This document shows positions 12,909 through 23,772 of a stretch of DNA of 64,000 nt, piece after piece; within the stretch, counting starts at the first letter, position 1; every line of letters starts with the position of its first letter. Below the pieces are notes generated by a model, which was not told the DNA's origin, ran no database searches, and saw only the letters and a program-made list of their open reading frames with translations. The translations under genes and the position numbers were made by a program. Origin of the DNA: Microcebus murinus (lineage: Eukaryota; Chordata; Mammalia; Primates; Cheirogaleidae); NCBI RefSeq assembly GCF_040939455.1, contig NC_134108.1:88208001-88272000 (forward strand), read 5' to 3'.

Positions 12909-13927
12909 TGTACAATGCAGTTCTAATGCTAGCCACCAAAGCTAGGTCAAATTTCACAAGTTAAGGGCATGGACCTCTCAAGTCTGCTCTCACTTGAGAC
13001 TCCAGGCACACGGTCTGAGGTTCCCCAGCCACACACACTTGGGACCATCTGGCTACAATTTTCAAGATTCCCCCTAACCCCTCAAGTTTGAGAATTCACT
13101 AGAATGATTTACAGAATTCAAGCATGCATTATACTTGCATTGCAGTTTTATTATAAAGGGTAAGAATTAGGACCAGCCAAGTGAAGAAATGCATAGGGCA
13201 AGATCTGGTAGGGCCCCAAACATGAGTCATCCTTGTCCTCAGGACATATCACCCTCTTGGCACATGGATATGTATCACCAACCAGAAAAGTGAACTGGGC
13301 CTCACTGTACAGAATTTTTACTGGGGCTTCATTACATAAGCATGACTGATATTGACCTAATTGAGTTGAACTCAATTTACAGTCCCCTTATCCGAGACCT
13401 TAGGCAGAGGTCAGGCTGATATCATGTAATTCATGATAATTCACAGGTAGGTACAGACCTACCTGTAATCACATGGTAGGTCTCTCTGTCATGGACAGTC
13501 TCCAACTTGACTCATCTGATCAACACAAACTATCAAGAGCAGGGGTCTTCAAACTTTTTAAACAGGGGGCCAGTTCACTGTCCCTCAGACCGTGGGAGGG
13601 CCTTTGGAGAGTGCGGTGCACATTCCACACAGGCACACTGTGGGCCTGGGACAAGTTGGCTGCCAAGCAGGACAGGCAGCGGAGGCAAAAACACCCAGCT
13701 GGCCAGATTAATGTCCTTGGTGGGCCCATGGGCTGTAGTTTGAGGACCCCTGATCTAGAGGCTCTCCATGAGTTATCTCATTATTGTAAACTCAAGTGTG
13801 CTCCACTGGGACCACTGTAAATAACAAATACTCCCATCCCTTGGGATATCCAGGGGTTTAGAGGCTCTCTCACAAGCACCAGACACAAAGGTGTCAAATT
13901 TGTGATAGCCACATTCCATATTATACA
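12909..13927 (-). mobile_element. Old LTR, probably ERVL class, split by a hAT element
   Basis: Read on the minus strand this begins 'tgtataatatggaatgtgg', contains 'ttacataatgaagccccagt' in pattern, a poly-A signal region ('ttataataaa' on the minus strand near 13150), and ends near 'gcattgtaca'. The succession of blocks matches a widespread mammalian LTR that I place in the ERVL group, although I am unsure of the subfamily. The hAT element at 13540-13752 interrupts it. No internal proviral sequence adjoins, so it is a solo LTR. Ends are approximate. Confidence 0.6.
13540..13752 (+). mobile_element. Non-autonomous hAT transposon (213 bp)
   Basis: The left end is 'caggggtcttcaaactt' and the right end 'agtttgaggacccctg', near-perfect terminal inverted repeats. 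The flanks 'atcaagag' (13532-13539) and 'atctagag' (13753-13760) match at 7 of 8 bases and fit the NTCTAGAN target preference of Charlie/SPIN-type hAT elements. It has no transposase and must have been moved in trans. Both ends, but not the core, match the element at 19157-19350. It sits inside an older LTR, which makes it younger than that LTR. Confidence 0.93.
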
Positions 13928-15076
13928 AAAGAGTGAATTGGAGGTAACTCTAGGTTCTTTCAAGTGGGAACTCCAGCAAACAGTTGAAATTCCAAAAACA
14001 AGCTGAATAGAGAGAAATGAAGAATAGAGATGTGGTTTTGGCTACAAAGTGAAAGGTTACATGGTATATAGTCCAGCATTCACAGGTACTCAGCAAGAGC
14101 TGCAGGTGAGGGCAAAGTCCTTAACAAAAGGTCATGCATGGGAAAAGCCACCCAAACATCTACAGCATATTTTTCTAAAGAAATCAACTCTTAGCCTAAT
14201 ATAAACATTAGCTTGAATAGAAACAACTCTACGTGTATCTTCTTTCTTAACCAGATGCCTAAAATATATGTCCTTCACAAGCAGGTAAAACAATCCCCCA
14301 AAAAAGTGTGATATAAAGAAATATGTGAATCCAAAGTTGACATAGCAGTGACTTAACTACTTCATTCTTGTTAGACAAAAACAAAAATGATGAGGTCAGT
14401 GTTATTAAAGCTCCCTGTATTTTCTCCATTGCATACTAGTGTAAACTTAGCTGTTATTACTCTATTTTGACATGTTCTCATTTCAATTTATCATCATAGA
14501 TTACTGCAGTTGTCAGCGAAGAAATAGTAGAAGACCAACCAACCCACCCTCTGTATCTACAGCAATACCTACACCTACATGTATCTACCTTTGAAGATGA
14601 TTTTACTCAAATTAAAAACACTATCTTTTTTTCTTTTATTCTGCAATAGTGGTACAATTGAAAACTATGTAAAAGATTTTTGCTTATTTAGACTATTTAT
14701 TATTGTCCAACTTTTGAATGATTAGAAATAGATTCTGGAAAGAATATGACTTCCTTTAAAGTACTATATTTATAAGCAGAAAAATGATATATGACAAAAT
14801 ATAATACACTATATTTGAATTTTGCTTCTCTATGCTTCTATAATAGATTATGAACATATGTCAAATAGTATAAACAGTTCTGTCATTTCACATTAATAAA
14901 TACACTATAATTATATCTTTTTGTTTACATAATCAAAATTTATGCACATGCAAAATATTCACATCTCCATCATTAGGGGCTATGAGAAAGTGGCTTAAGA
15001 CATAAACAATTTCTATAATGTATTAGAGTGCTTACTTTTAATCACAGTGATGAGAACTTCCATAGGCATTATCCGA
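13928..15076. other. Unassigned AT-rich intergenic sequence
   Basis: No gene, RNA or clear repeat recognised. Confidence 0.5.
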
Positions 15077-15500
15077 TGTGTCATTTTGAATCCTGCAAGA
15101 AGCAGATTCCAAGACAGAATTAGATGTGCAAATGATTTCCTGGGAGAAATGCCTGCAAAGAATAAAGAGGAGGAGCAAGAGCAGAAAAAGCCTTAACATT
15201 CTGATGCAAGTCTGACATCTGTGAAAGAAGAAAAGAAGAAAGCTTGGGTAGGGGGAGCGGTGCAGTTCCAAAGCAAAGACTGACCAACAGCCAAGTGCTG
15301 TGTCAGGCAGGAACTGGTTGCCTCTAGTAGCTCTGTTGTGCTCAGTTATGGGATAGGGACAGCCCAGGAAGAGCATGGACTTTAATGGGAACACTGTGGT
15401 GGATTCCAAAAACCTAGCAACTGGAGGCTGTTTGCCAACTACTCTTGCAGCAGATTTTCTTGAAGGGTTATCTGAATGCTACACTTTTATGGCCACCACA
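15077..15500 (-). repeat. ERVL 3' LTR
   Basis: On the minus strand it starts 'tgtggtggccataaaagtg' and ends in 'aatgacaca'. It aligns along its length with 20489-20934, sharing blocks such as 'gaagcagattccaag' versus 'gaagcagatgccaag' and 'tagatgtgcaa'. The minus-strand neighbour 'ggggtggac' just upstream could be the polypurine tract. Confidence 0.8.
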
Positions 15501-17145
15501 GTCCACCCCATATGTGTCTCATAGAGTTTCTCCTCCACACACTTTCAGGAAATAGTCCCTCTTTCCTGCGTGCCTCTCTTCCTGAGAGAAATTTTAAGAG
15601 AGGAAGTTTAGGAAAAGTTACAACCCTGTCTCTGCAGTTAGTCTGAGGCCCTGCTGGTTTACCTGGTGATGTGACCCAAATACTCATTCCTGAGCCCTGA
15701 GCCATAGGTAATCATACCTTACTTAACTAGGATTGCTGCACATGTCCACTCACCATTAAAACTGAACAAGGGAATACCACAAGGCATCAAAGTGAATCAC
15801 CTGGATTGCACAGCTATTTCTCTCTGCCCCCTGATGATAAAAACAGACTTTACCTCATTCCAGTTACTCCTGCCAAGTTGGCAACACTTCTTGTCACCTG
15901 TTGATTTCTGGACTCAAAGTCTAAAATGCCCAGGGGTAGCTGTAGCTTGTAGTTTAACAGAATCTCTATGGTTTCCCTTGTCAAGAGTTTGCCCCCTTTA
16001 CAGATGAGGACCTCGAATGGAAAGCACAAGGTCCTCAACTGGGTCATTAGGAGTCATGGTAGCTAGTTGATGGTGTCATTCTTTCTCTGCCCCTGGGTTC
16101 TTGGGTCCTATTCAGACCTCTGACTTAATGTATATATTGTGTCCTCAACTATAGAAACCCATCCTTGCACAGTATGGCCATGAAGGCGGCGTTCCATCTC
16201 TGCCATCCATTAATAGACATTTTTTCCAACATTCTGTGAACCAGCTACTTCTGGGTGGTGTGCTATGTGGGTCAGTTGGTGGCCCATTTTTGTACCATAT
16301 TTGCCACATAGTTCCTCTTGTTGGATGCTGTGAAATGAGGTATCCCGTGCCTATACATCAGACTTTTATTAAGCTTCCAGAGAGTGATGCTGACTAAAGC
16401 CCTGTGGTGGGAAAAGTCAAACCCATAAGTATGACCCAAACTCATAAGTATCTATCACTGTGAGGGTGAACTCCTGGCCCTTCTAGAATAGAACAACACC
16501 AGTGTGTTTGAATTGTCAACAAGCATCCACTTCGTGCCAATTGCTGGAATGTGGAACATTCAGAGGTAGCAGGAACTGAATCAGCCTTGGTTAAGTGGCA
16601 ATACATGCTATAGGGACAGTGTAGCCCCCATCTCTGCCACTGAGACTTATCTGTTCATGTGCCCATAATGCCAGTTTTGGAGTGATGGATGACAAAAGCT
16701 GGCTGGAGTCATTGGCCAAAACTCACTTGGTCTACTCGGTTATTCTGTGCCTCTGCAGTAATAGATGATGATTTCTTGTTGGCATTGACGTATGTTACAA
16801 AACTCTTCAAACTCTGTGTCCTTTCCCACATGTCTTTCCCCATACTTCCACCCCAGACCTTCTTGCCTTTAGTACTCTAATCATTTCCTTTTCCAGTTTT
16901 AAGCCATTGGCCTCTGCCCCCAAAATTGTATATTTTTGAATATACAAAGAAAGGCCACTCTTTCTTCCCCACAAAGTGGATAATCAGGTGCATCACTTAT
17001 AGCTCCACTCATTAGGAAGGACTTCCCTCTCCACTAAATTTCAAAGCCACCCATGAATGTGATTCCAATGCAGCCATCATCAATCATCAGTTCACACCCA
17101 CATATCAAACTGACCTAACCATAAGCTAGACTCAGGCAATTTTTC

Positions 17146-17214
17146 TTTTTCTTTTTTTTTTTTTTTAATTTCAAAATTTTACGGGGGTACAAACATTTAG
17201 GTTACATATATTTG
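17146..17214 (-). mobile_element. L1 micro-insertion, 69 bp, exact TSD
   Basis: A T-rich run is followed by 'acgggggtacaaacattta', the minus-strand tail of a strepsirrhine-type L1. The 11-mer 'ggcaatttttc' stands at 17135-17145 and 17215-17225, an exact target-site duplication. The inserted L1 body is only about 50 bp, an extreme 5' truncation. Confidence 0.9.
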
Positions 17215-18221
17215 GGCAATTTTTCCTTCTTCAGCTGGTCATAGGGGGCACCACCCTCAATCAGGCCATCTGTGCAAGCTGGGGGAAGGGCACTGGTGCC
17301 ATTGTGGTAAGTGGCATGGTGGTTTGGGCTACCTGCTTGTGTGTCATACTCATACTCTTTTGTTCTGCTCAGGCTCAATCCAGAATGTGCCAATTCCATC
17401 TTACAATGAATGGAATGCTAATAGGCCCATTCAACTTTATGACTCGGTGGGTCTAACAGAATCCAGTTTATAACGAATAATTCTGAATGCACGGTCACTT
17501 GCTACTACATGGACAACGATCTTCCTCTACCAAGGCTCAGTAACACACCAGGAGCTGTTTCTCAGAAGGCGTGTAATCCTCTGCTACAGATGACGTACTC
17601 TTGCTCCAGAACTCCAGGGATTTGTGCTGTAATTTTCCCACTAGGGCTTATAAACTTCACACTGCACCATTACCCACTGACGTCTCCAGCACCATAGACT
17701 CTGCCACAAGAACTGGGGGAAACTTTACAGTCTATACACGCTGCATTGTTGCAGCATCCTTCCTCTTGGAACCCATATCTCTTTACTAAATAAGTTTCAT
17801 ATAAAAAATTTTGTTCAGATGCAGGAACTGAGCAAAGTATCACAACTTTTTATAAGTGCAACTGCCTTCAGACTCTTATTTACTCATTTTTGCCTTCTTC
17901 TGCATGTAAATGTTAAGCAGCACCCTCATTGTCCACTTATTTTGCCCTAGACATGTCATAACCATCCCCACCACTTGCAAGTCAAGTCCCCATAGCTGCC
18001 TTCCACCCTTGCCAGTCGTTATAGTAACTGTGATCCCCTGACTTCAGGCACTCAAACACTCCCAAATGGGCTCTATTACTTCAGGTCCTGTTATTCCCTT
18101 TGCTATTAATTCATGAATGCAGGTCTGTGAAAACTTCTCCTACTATCATCCCTGGCCTGCAGAGGAGAGCCACTGCTCAAGTTCTTAGTGATGCCGATGT
18201 CCCTATCACTTGCTCATTCTT

Positions 18222-18390
18222 TTTTTCTAAGAGACAGGGTCTTGCTCTGTCACCCAGGCTGGAGTGCAGTGGCATGATCATAGCTCACTGCTGCCCTGAA
18301 CTCAAACTCCTGGGCTCAGCAATCCTCCTGCCTCAGCCTCCCAAGGAGCTAGGATTACACCCAGTAGTGACAGTGGCTTGTGCCTGGCTA
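18222..18390 (-). mobile_element. Free Alu left monomer (FLAM type)
   Basis: A single 7SL-derived arm in reverse: 'gagacagggtcttgctctg' through 'ctcagcctcccaaggagc' to 'gtgcctggcta'. There is no second arm. 'acttgctcattctt' (18208-18221) and 'acttgttcattctt' (18391-18404) match at 13 of 14 positions, which shows that the monomer is a complete insertion and not half of a deleted dimer. It lies within ERVL pol, so the provirus is older. Confidence 0.88.
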
Positions 18391-19082
18391 ACTTGTTCAT
18401 TCTTGGTGGCCTTAATGAATGGTAAGTCCTCTGGGTTCTTCTATGCAACATAATGCTCTGGTTGGCCTTCTGGTTTTGCATAATGTATCCATTCAGGATG
18501 CCCACTTCTCTGACCTGTTTTATTCCTTTACATTCTGCCAAGAAAACTCGGGCATTTCCACTTTGTTTAGCATGGGCCACCATTTTCTCTAGGCTTCTAA
18601 TTGCCACTCTCACATTGAGTTTGCTCTATGCCCTAGGTCCTCGCTATAGTGTTAAAGCCTATATTCCAGTTTGCAAATCCAGGCTTACATTCTGGCTTAC
18701 TTGCTCAAATGACCTCAAAATCCAATCTTAGGGGCACTCCCTGGAATCCAGCTGGTACGTGTTAACTAATTTTTGCAGTTCCTTTGGATATAATCTCTTT
18801 CCTTTATTATCAGGCTCAGTTTGTCTCTAGCCAGATTATGCTAAGATTGAACCCTAGTTATTGACCTAGCTGCCAGAAGAGGAGGTGAGGCAATTCCTGA
18901 GGGGCATCTGTTGCCTTGTACAGGAGAGGCCTTTATAGTGTCCTCACTAACGGGGGAAGCCCCTAATAGAAAGATGGAGGCACCTGCAAACAATCAGAGT
19001 TTCAAGGAGTCTAGCAAGCTTTATTAGATTTATAGTTTGAGTTGCTTTTTCTGTTTGTTTTTTATTTTTGTTTTTTTTTTTT

Positions 19083-19840
19083 TTTGCTGTGTAACAAATT
19101 GCCACAAGCTTAGTGACTTACACATCTATTATCTCAAAATTCCTATATGTCTAAAGCAGGCGTCCTTAAACTACGGCCCGAGGGCCACATGCGGGTGTTT
19201 TTGCCCATTTGTTTTTATTTTACTTCAAAATAAGATATGTGCAGTGTGCATAGGAATTTGTTCATAGTTCTTTTTAAACTATAGTCCAGTCCTCCAATGG
19301 TCTGAGGCACAGTGAACTGGCCCCCTGTTTAAAAAGTTTGAGGACCCTTGGTCTAAAGTCTAGGTATGACTTAGCTGGATACTCTGCTCAGGTTCTCTCA
19401 AAGCTACAAAGTATTACAGGCTGTTTTCTCATTTGGAGGCTTCACTGGGGAAAAAACTACTCCAAAGTTATTCAGATTGTGAAGAATTATGTTCTTCTGG
19501 CTGCATAACTGAGGTGCCAAGCTTCTTACTAGCTCTCAGCTGGAGTGTCCCTCAGGTCCTAAAGGATACCCAAGTTCCCTGTCATGTGACCCTCCCTATA
19601 GGCAGTTCAAAGATGGCTGCTTGCTTCTTCAAGGCCAGAAAGAGAATCTCTCTCCAGACTGCCAGTCATATAATGGCACATACTCCCAGGAGAGATATCC
19701 CACCCAACACCTTCACCATGTTTCGCTGTGGTTAGAAGCAAGACAGAGGTCCCACCCACAGGCAAGGAGAAGGGATTATACAAGAGTGTGAATCATTGAG
19801 GGTCACCTTACAGTTTTTTTCACAACTATAAAAATCTTTG
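19083..19840. mobile_element. Old LTR-like interspersed repeat nested in ERVL
   Basis: 'ctgtgtaacaaattgccaca' followed by 'agcttagtgacttacaca' and later blocks ('tcatgtgaccctcccta', 'gggattatacaagagtgtga') match a common mammalian repeat, probably a MaLR or related LTR, that I cannot name precisely. The hAT element at 19157-19350 interrupts it. Orientation and ends are uncertain. Confidence 0.5.
19157..19350 (-). mobile_element. Non-autonomous hAT transposon (194 bp), perfect TSD
   Basis: Terminal inverted repeats are 'caggcgtccttaaactacgg' on the left and 'aaagtttgaggacccttg' on the right. The 8-mer 'gtctaaag' flanks it exactly at 19149-19156 and 19351-19358, fitting the NTCTAGAN-like hAT target. 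The right half is the reverse complement of the left half of the element at 13540, so this copy is inverted relative to it. The core ('tacttcaaaataagatatgt', 'cataggaatttgttcatag') differs from the other copy. No coding capacity. Confidence 0.95.
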
Positions 19841-20466
19841 GGAGTATCCATCCAGATGTTCCCACTCAACGTTTCAGTGAACCAGATTTTCCCAATTAGG
19901 TCTACAGCCATAACACCCTGAACACGATCCATCACGTCAGATTTTCCCAGTTAGGATCTTGACCTGATTGGAAAAGATCTTCTTTGGCTGAGTATTTAAA
20001 ATATCTCTGGAGCTCTTAATGGAGAGCTATTAACCATGGGATCTTCAGCCTGCTACTAAGCTGTGTCAGCTTTTTCAATGAATAAGATAAAGGTATCTTT
20101 CTAAGCTATCAAAGAGGCCCTCTGGCTTCATGGCTAGCTATGAACTATTTGTTACCCACAATAGTTTCCATTTATAATTTTCCCTTTATTAGAGTCAATA
20201 TAACTTAGTGGTGAACATATGACTCCACCAGCCTTATAGGCATTGTTCTTTCCATATTTTTCAAATGCCTGGATCATTGTACTGGCAAAGGGATTCCCCT
20301 CCACAGGGATGGTTTCCTAGGTAATTAGTGGAGAATTTTTCAGCAATTAGACTTCCATCTTGTGCTGGGGATTATCTGTGCCCCACATTCTATTCAGGTT
20401 GCTGTTCCCCATGCCAACTGAGTGGTAAGCAATACAGTCCCCAAGCCCCATCTTACTGCATGCTTT

Positions 20467-20484
20467 CTTAAACCACTTCTGTAA
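20467..20484 (-). promoter_or_regulatory. Primer-binding site candidate of the ERVL provirus
   Basis: On the minus strand the sequence is 'ttacagaagtggtttaag', four bases past the end of the 5' LTR. It resembles the tRNA-Leu primer-binding site typical of ERVL ('tgtcagaagtgg' type), differing early and late. It would have primed reverse transcription. Similarity is judged by eye. Confidence 0.6.
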
Positions 20485-20488
20485 AATC

Positions 20489-20934
20489 TGGGGCAGTTCG
20501 AGTCCTGTGAGAAGCAGATGCCAAGAGAGAGGTAGATGTGCAAGAGATGTACTGGAGGTAAATATCAGGGATAAAAGAGAGGTGCAGGAATAGGAGAGAG
20601 AGACTTCAGATTGCAATGCAATCTAACACCTGTGAATGAAGAGAGGGAAAGGAGGATCGGGTAGTAGGAGCATCAAAGAAAACTTCCAGTGTTCACTGGG
20701 GAGAGCCCAAAGCAAAGATTGCCTGTTAGCAAACACCTGCATCAGGCAAGTGTAGCCCGGTGCTGATATCCCTGATGAGTTCAGCTATTAGCTAGGAGTA
20801 GCCTGGAGCAATTGTGGCCTCTGGGTGAATGCTGAGTCTGAAAGTGTAGCAGATGGAAGCTGTTCCCAACTACCCTCCTTGCAGCAGTTTCTCTTGAAGG
20901 GAGATCTAAGTGTCACAGCTCCATGGCTACTACA
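20489..20934 (-). repeat. ERVL 5' LTR
   Basis: On the minus strand it begins 'tgtagtagccatggagctg' and ends 'aactgcccca', with TG and CA termini. It aligns with the LTR at 15077-15500. A TATA or poly-A signal could not be fixed with confidence. Confidence 0.8.
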
Positions 20935-20939
20935 TTTTA

Positions 20940-21110
20940 TTTAATCTCTAAAAGGTAAATGTTATTATCGTTTCCATTTTGCAATGGTTAAATTTATTTC
21001 AGATATATAGAGTTACTTTTCAGAATCATACATCTTTGTAAGTAGCAGAGCTGGAAGTTTAATTCAAGTTAGTCTTGCTCCAGCGGCCATGATGCCTCTC
21101 CTATAACACA
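20940..21110 (-). mobile_element. MIR SINE, degenerate, minus strand
   Basis: The order 'ttattatcgtttccattttg', 'aagtagcagagctggaag', 'aattcaagttagtcttgctcc' and 'ccatgatgcctctcc' matches the reverse complement of a MIR. It lies directly beside the ERVL 5' LTR. Confidence 0.7.
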
Positions 21111-21499
21111 TAATAGTTACTAACTATGTACTGTCTAGCTCACCAAAGAAACTTTGGAAAGAATAGATACTATTTCAAATATTTGAGATATAAATATGTA
21201 AAATCTTAAAAGAATCAATAAATATACTAATGAAATAGGCTCCTTGAGTCTATTTGCTTAAAAGGTCACGGATAGGTTAAATGAGAAATTTTTTTAAATG
21301 ATTACCAACGTAGGTGAGGAGGAATGAATCAAAGAGTTAGAAGTGAAAACAAGCTTCTCAACATATAAATTTTTATAGTTTCATCTTTTGAATCATATAA
21401 CTATATTGCACATCTTAAAGATATATTTTTTAATCTCAAAAATAATTTAGGCAAATAAAAAACTAGATATAGAGTTTAGGGAGGAAATAGCCAACAGTA

Positions 21500-21660
21500 A
21501 TGGAATGGTTACCATGGGGCAAGCAGTTTTCTAAGTGATCCATAACTCTGTAACTATTATACTTTGATAACAACCCTTGCACAAGTAATGTAAACAAGAG
21601 GTTTAGAGACTGGTGGTCTTATGCAAAATGAAAGGCTTTGATTAAAATTTGGACACGTTT
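21500..21660 (-). mobile_element. MIR SINE, degenerate, minus strand
   Basis: 'accatggggcaagcagttttc' in pattern, then 'taactctgtaactattatac' and 'acaagtaatgtaaacaagagg', follows the reverse MIR core. Strongly diverged. Confidence 0.5.
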
Positions 21661-21816
21661 TGATTTTCAACTTCATAAAACTTAGCTTACTCTTCAGCAT
21701 TATTTTAAAAATGGCCAAGTTTCTCAAGAATGGACAAAATGTTTTGTTCAATGTGATGATGAGGAATATAATGTAAAACAGACAAAAAGCTCTGCCTTCA
21801 TTCTAGTAGGAGAAAC

Positions 21817-23059
21817 TTATTCAATAAATGGTGCTGGGAAAACTGGATAGCCACATGTAGAAGACTAAAACAAGACCCACACCTTTCACCTCTCACAAAA
21901 ATCAACTCACGCTGGGTAACAGACTTGAACCTTAGGTGTGAAACTATTAGAATTCTAGAGGAAAATGTTGGAAATACTCTTCTAGACATTGGCCTAGGCA
22001 AAGAATTTATGAAAGGCAAAGAATTTACCAAAGACAATCACAACAGCAACAAAAATAAACAAATGGGACCTAATGAAATTAAAAAGCTTCTGCACAGCCA
22101 AAGAAACTGTCACGAGAGCAAACAGACAACTCACAGAATGGGAGAAAATTTTTGCAAGCTACACATCTGATAAAGGGCTGATTACTAGAATCTATTTAGA
22201 ACTCAGGAAAATCAGCAAGAAAAAAATCAAACAATCCTATCAAAAAATGGGCAAAGGACATGAACAGAAACTTCTCAAAAGAAGACAAAATAATGGCCAA
22301 CAAAACATATGAAACAATGTTCAACATCTCTAATCATCAGAGAAATGCAAATCAAAACCACAATGAGATATCACTTAACTCTAGTGAGAATGGCCTTTAT
22401 CAAAAAGTCCCCAAACAACAAATGCTGGCGTGGATGCGGAGAGAGAGGAACACTCCTACACTGCTGGTGGGACTGCAAACTAGTTCAACCTCTGTGGAAA
22501 GCAATATGGAGATACCTCAAAGCCATACGACTAGATCTACCATTTGATCCAGCAATCCCATTACTAGGCATCTATCCAAAAGAACAAAAGACACTCTATA
22601 AAAAAGACACCTGCACTCGAATGTTTATAGCAGCACAATTCACAATTGCAAAGCTATGGAAACAACCCAAGTGCCCATCAATTCATGAGTGGATTAATAA
22701 AATGTGGTATATGTATACCATGGAGTACTACTCAGCTTTAAGAAACAATGGTGATATAGCACCTCTTGTATATTCCTGGATACAGCTAGGACCCATTCTA
22801 CTAAGTGAAGTGTCTCAAGAATGGAAAAACAAGCACCACATGTACTCGCCAGCAAATTGGTATTATGGCTCAACACCTAAGTGGACATATAGGAGTAACA
22901 TTTATCCTATGGGAGGGGTATATACAACCACATTGAGTAAGATGTGCAACGTTTGGGGGATGGACATGCTTGAAGCTCTTACTTGAGGGGGGAAGGGGGA
23001 ATGGGCAATATAAGTAAACTTAACAGTTGTACCCCCATAATACGCTAAAATAAAAAAAA
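21817..23059 (+). mobile_element. L1 LINE, 5'-truncated, strepsirrhine 3' UTR
   Basis: The last 1.2 kb of an L1: ORF2 C-terminal coding from 'ttcaataaatggtgctggg', then the 3' end 'cagttgtacccccataatac' and a poly-A tail. A short repeat 'agaaac' (21811-21816 and 23060-23065) may be the target-site duplication but is only 6 bp. It is the least decayed L1 in the window, and its tail matches the short minus-strand pieces at 1494, 17146 and 42581. Confidence 0.92.
21830..22986 (+). pseudogene. L1 ORF2p C-terminal part, partial
   Basis: Only the C-terminal end of the L1 ORF2 protein (endonuclease/reverse transcriptase of retrotransposition) is present. The 22309-22986 frame stays open for 225 codons and holds the CCHC-type knuckle: C-x3-C-x7-H-x4-C within '[18 protein letters not shown]' (22426-22479), followed by '[15 protein letters not shown]' and 'YSALRNNGD'. 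Upstream the frame shifts at least once (22260-22310). The reverse transcriptase core and endonuclease are missing through 5' truncation, so no function is possible. Confidence 0.85.
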
Positions 23060-23231
23060 AGAAACAGATAAATAAATAAATAAGACATTCAAGAAAGAGC
23101 AATATATGTGAAAGGAACTAAGACCAGTTATATAGGTATAAGCAGATGTCCACTAAAAGAGTTCCAACACAAAAGGATTATTCACATTAAGATGTAATTT
23201 TCTAACAGAAAAATGTAATGTGGAAATTAAA

Positions 23232-23571
23232 GTTTGTTTTTTTTTGTTATTTTTTCTTGAGACTGAGTCTTACTCTGTTGTCCAGGCTAGAGTGCCGTGG
23301 CATCAGCCTAGCTTACAGAAACCTCCAACTCCTGGGCTCAAGCAATCCTCCTGCCTCAGCCTCCCGAGTAGCTGAGACTACAGGCATGCACCACCACCCC
23401 AGCTAATTTTTCCTATTTTTAGTTGTTTGGCTAATTTCTTTCTATTTATAGTAGAGACGGGGTTTTGCTCTTGCTCAGCCTGGTCTCCAACACCTGAGCT
23501 CAAGCAATTCTCCAGCCTCAGCCTCCCACAAGTGCTAGGATCACAGGCATGAGCCACTGCACCCAGCCTAA
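23232..23571 (-). mobile_element. Alu SINE, full-length, minus strand
   Basis: The reverse complement of a strepsirrhine Alu: 'ggcatcagcctagcttacag' marks the right arm, and a linker with 'ttagttgtttggctaattt' separates the arms. It ends 'ccactgcacccagcc'. Flanks 'taaagtt' and 'taaagta' suggest a short, imperfect duplication. Confidence 0.92.
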
Positions 23572-23772
23572 AGTATTTTTTAAATTCCTTTAAAAACCAT
23601 CCTTCTCCCTAAAAATTCATCATGTTATGCATTGTAGCCTAAAGAAAGTTTCATGTTTAATGGTTGACTGAATTCTAGAACTTCTAAGAAACTAATAGGC
23701 CACCATATAAAGAGAGCCATTTCCCAAAGCACAGCCCCTGGTACACAACTGAGTTCAAAATAGTTCACCCAC

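Larger units (their letters stand above)
15850..18830 (-). pseudogene. ERVL pol remnant (RT/RNase H to integrase region)
   Basis: I recognise the antisense ERVL pol by blocks such as 'gtgaactcctggcccttct' (16468-16486), 'ctgttcatgtgcccataatg' (16652-16671) and 'ggctcaatccagaatgtgcc' (17371-17390). A minus-strand frame at 17202-17399 shows 'PYDQLKKEK', a typical segment near the RNase H domain. Frames are short and broken by stops, by a 69-bp L1 piece at 17146-17214 and by an Alu monomer at 18222-18390. Domain limits are approximate and no catalytic residues could be confirmed. Confidence 0.65.
15077..20934 (-). mobile_element. ERVL-type provirus, near full length, inactive
   Basis: Two copies of one LTR, at 15077-15500 and 20489-20934, flank about 5 kb in the same orientation. 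Next to the 5' LTR (high-coordinate end) is a primer-binding-site candidate similar to the tRNA-Leu type used by ERVL. The interior, read on the minus strand, follows the ERVL pol order (RNase H region near 17.2-17.9 kb, integrase region near 16.2-16.9 kb) with stops throughout. I found no matching 5-bp flanking duplication ('tccga' and 'tttta'), which is consistent with age or imprecise ends. Four later insertions lie within it: L1, an Alu monomer, hAT and an LTR-like repeat. No env is expected in ERVL and none was seen. Confidence 0.8.

Noticed and set aside
13473..13820. 115-codon plus-strand frame
   Set aside because: It crosses the boundaries of a hAT element inside an LTR, so it cannot be an ancestral gene.
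15038..15409. 123-codon minus-strand frame
   Set aside because: It lies within the ERVL LTR, which is non-coding; the leucine-rich run comes from a purine-rich tract.
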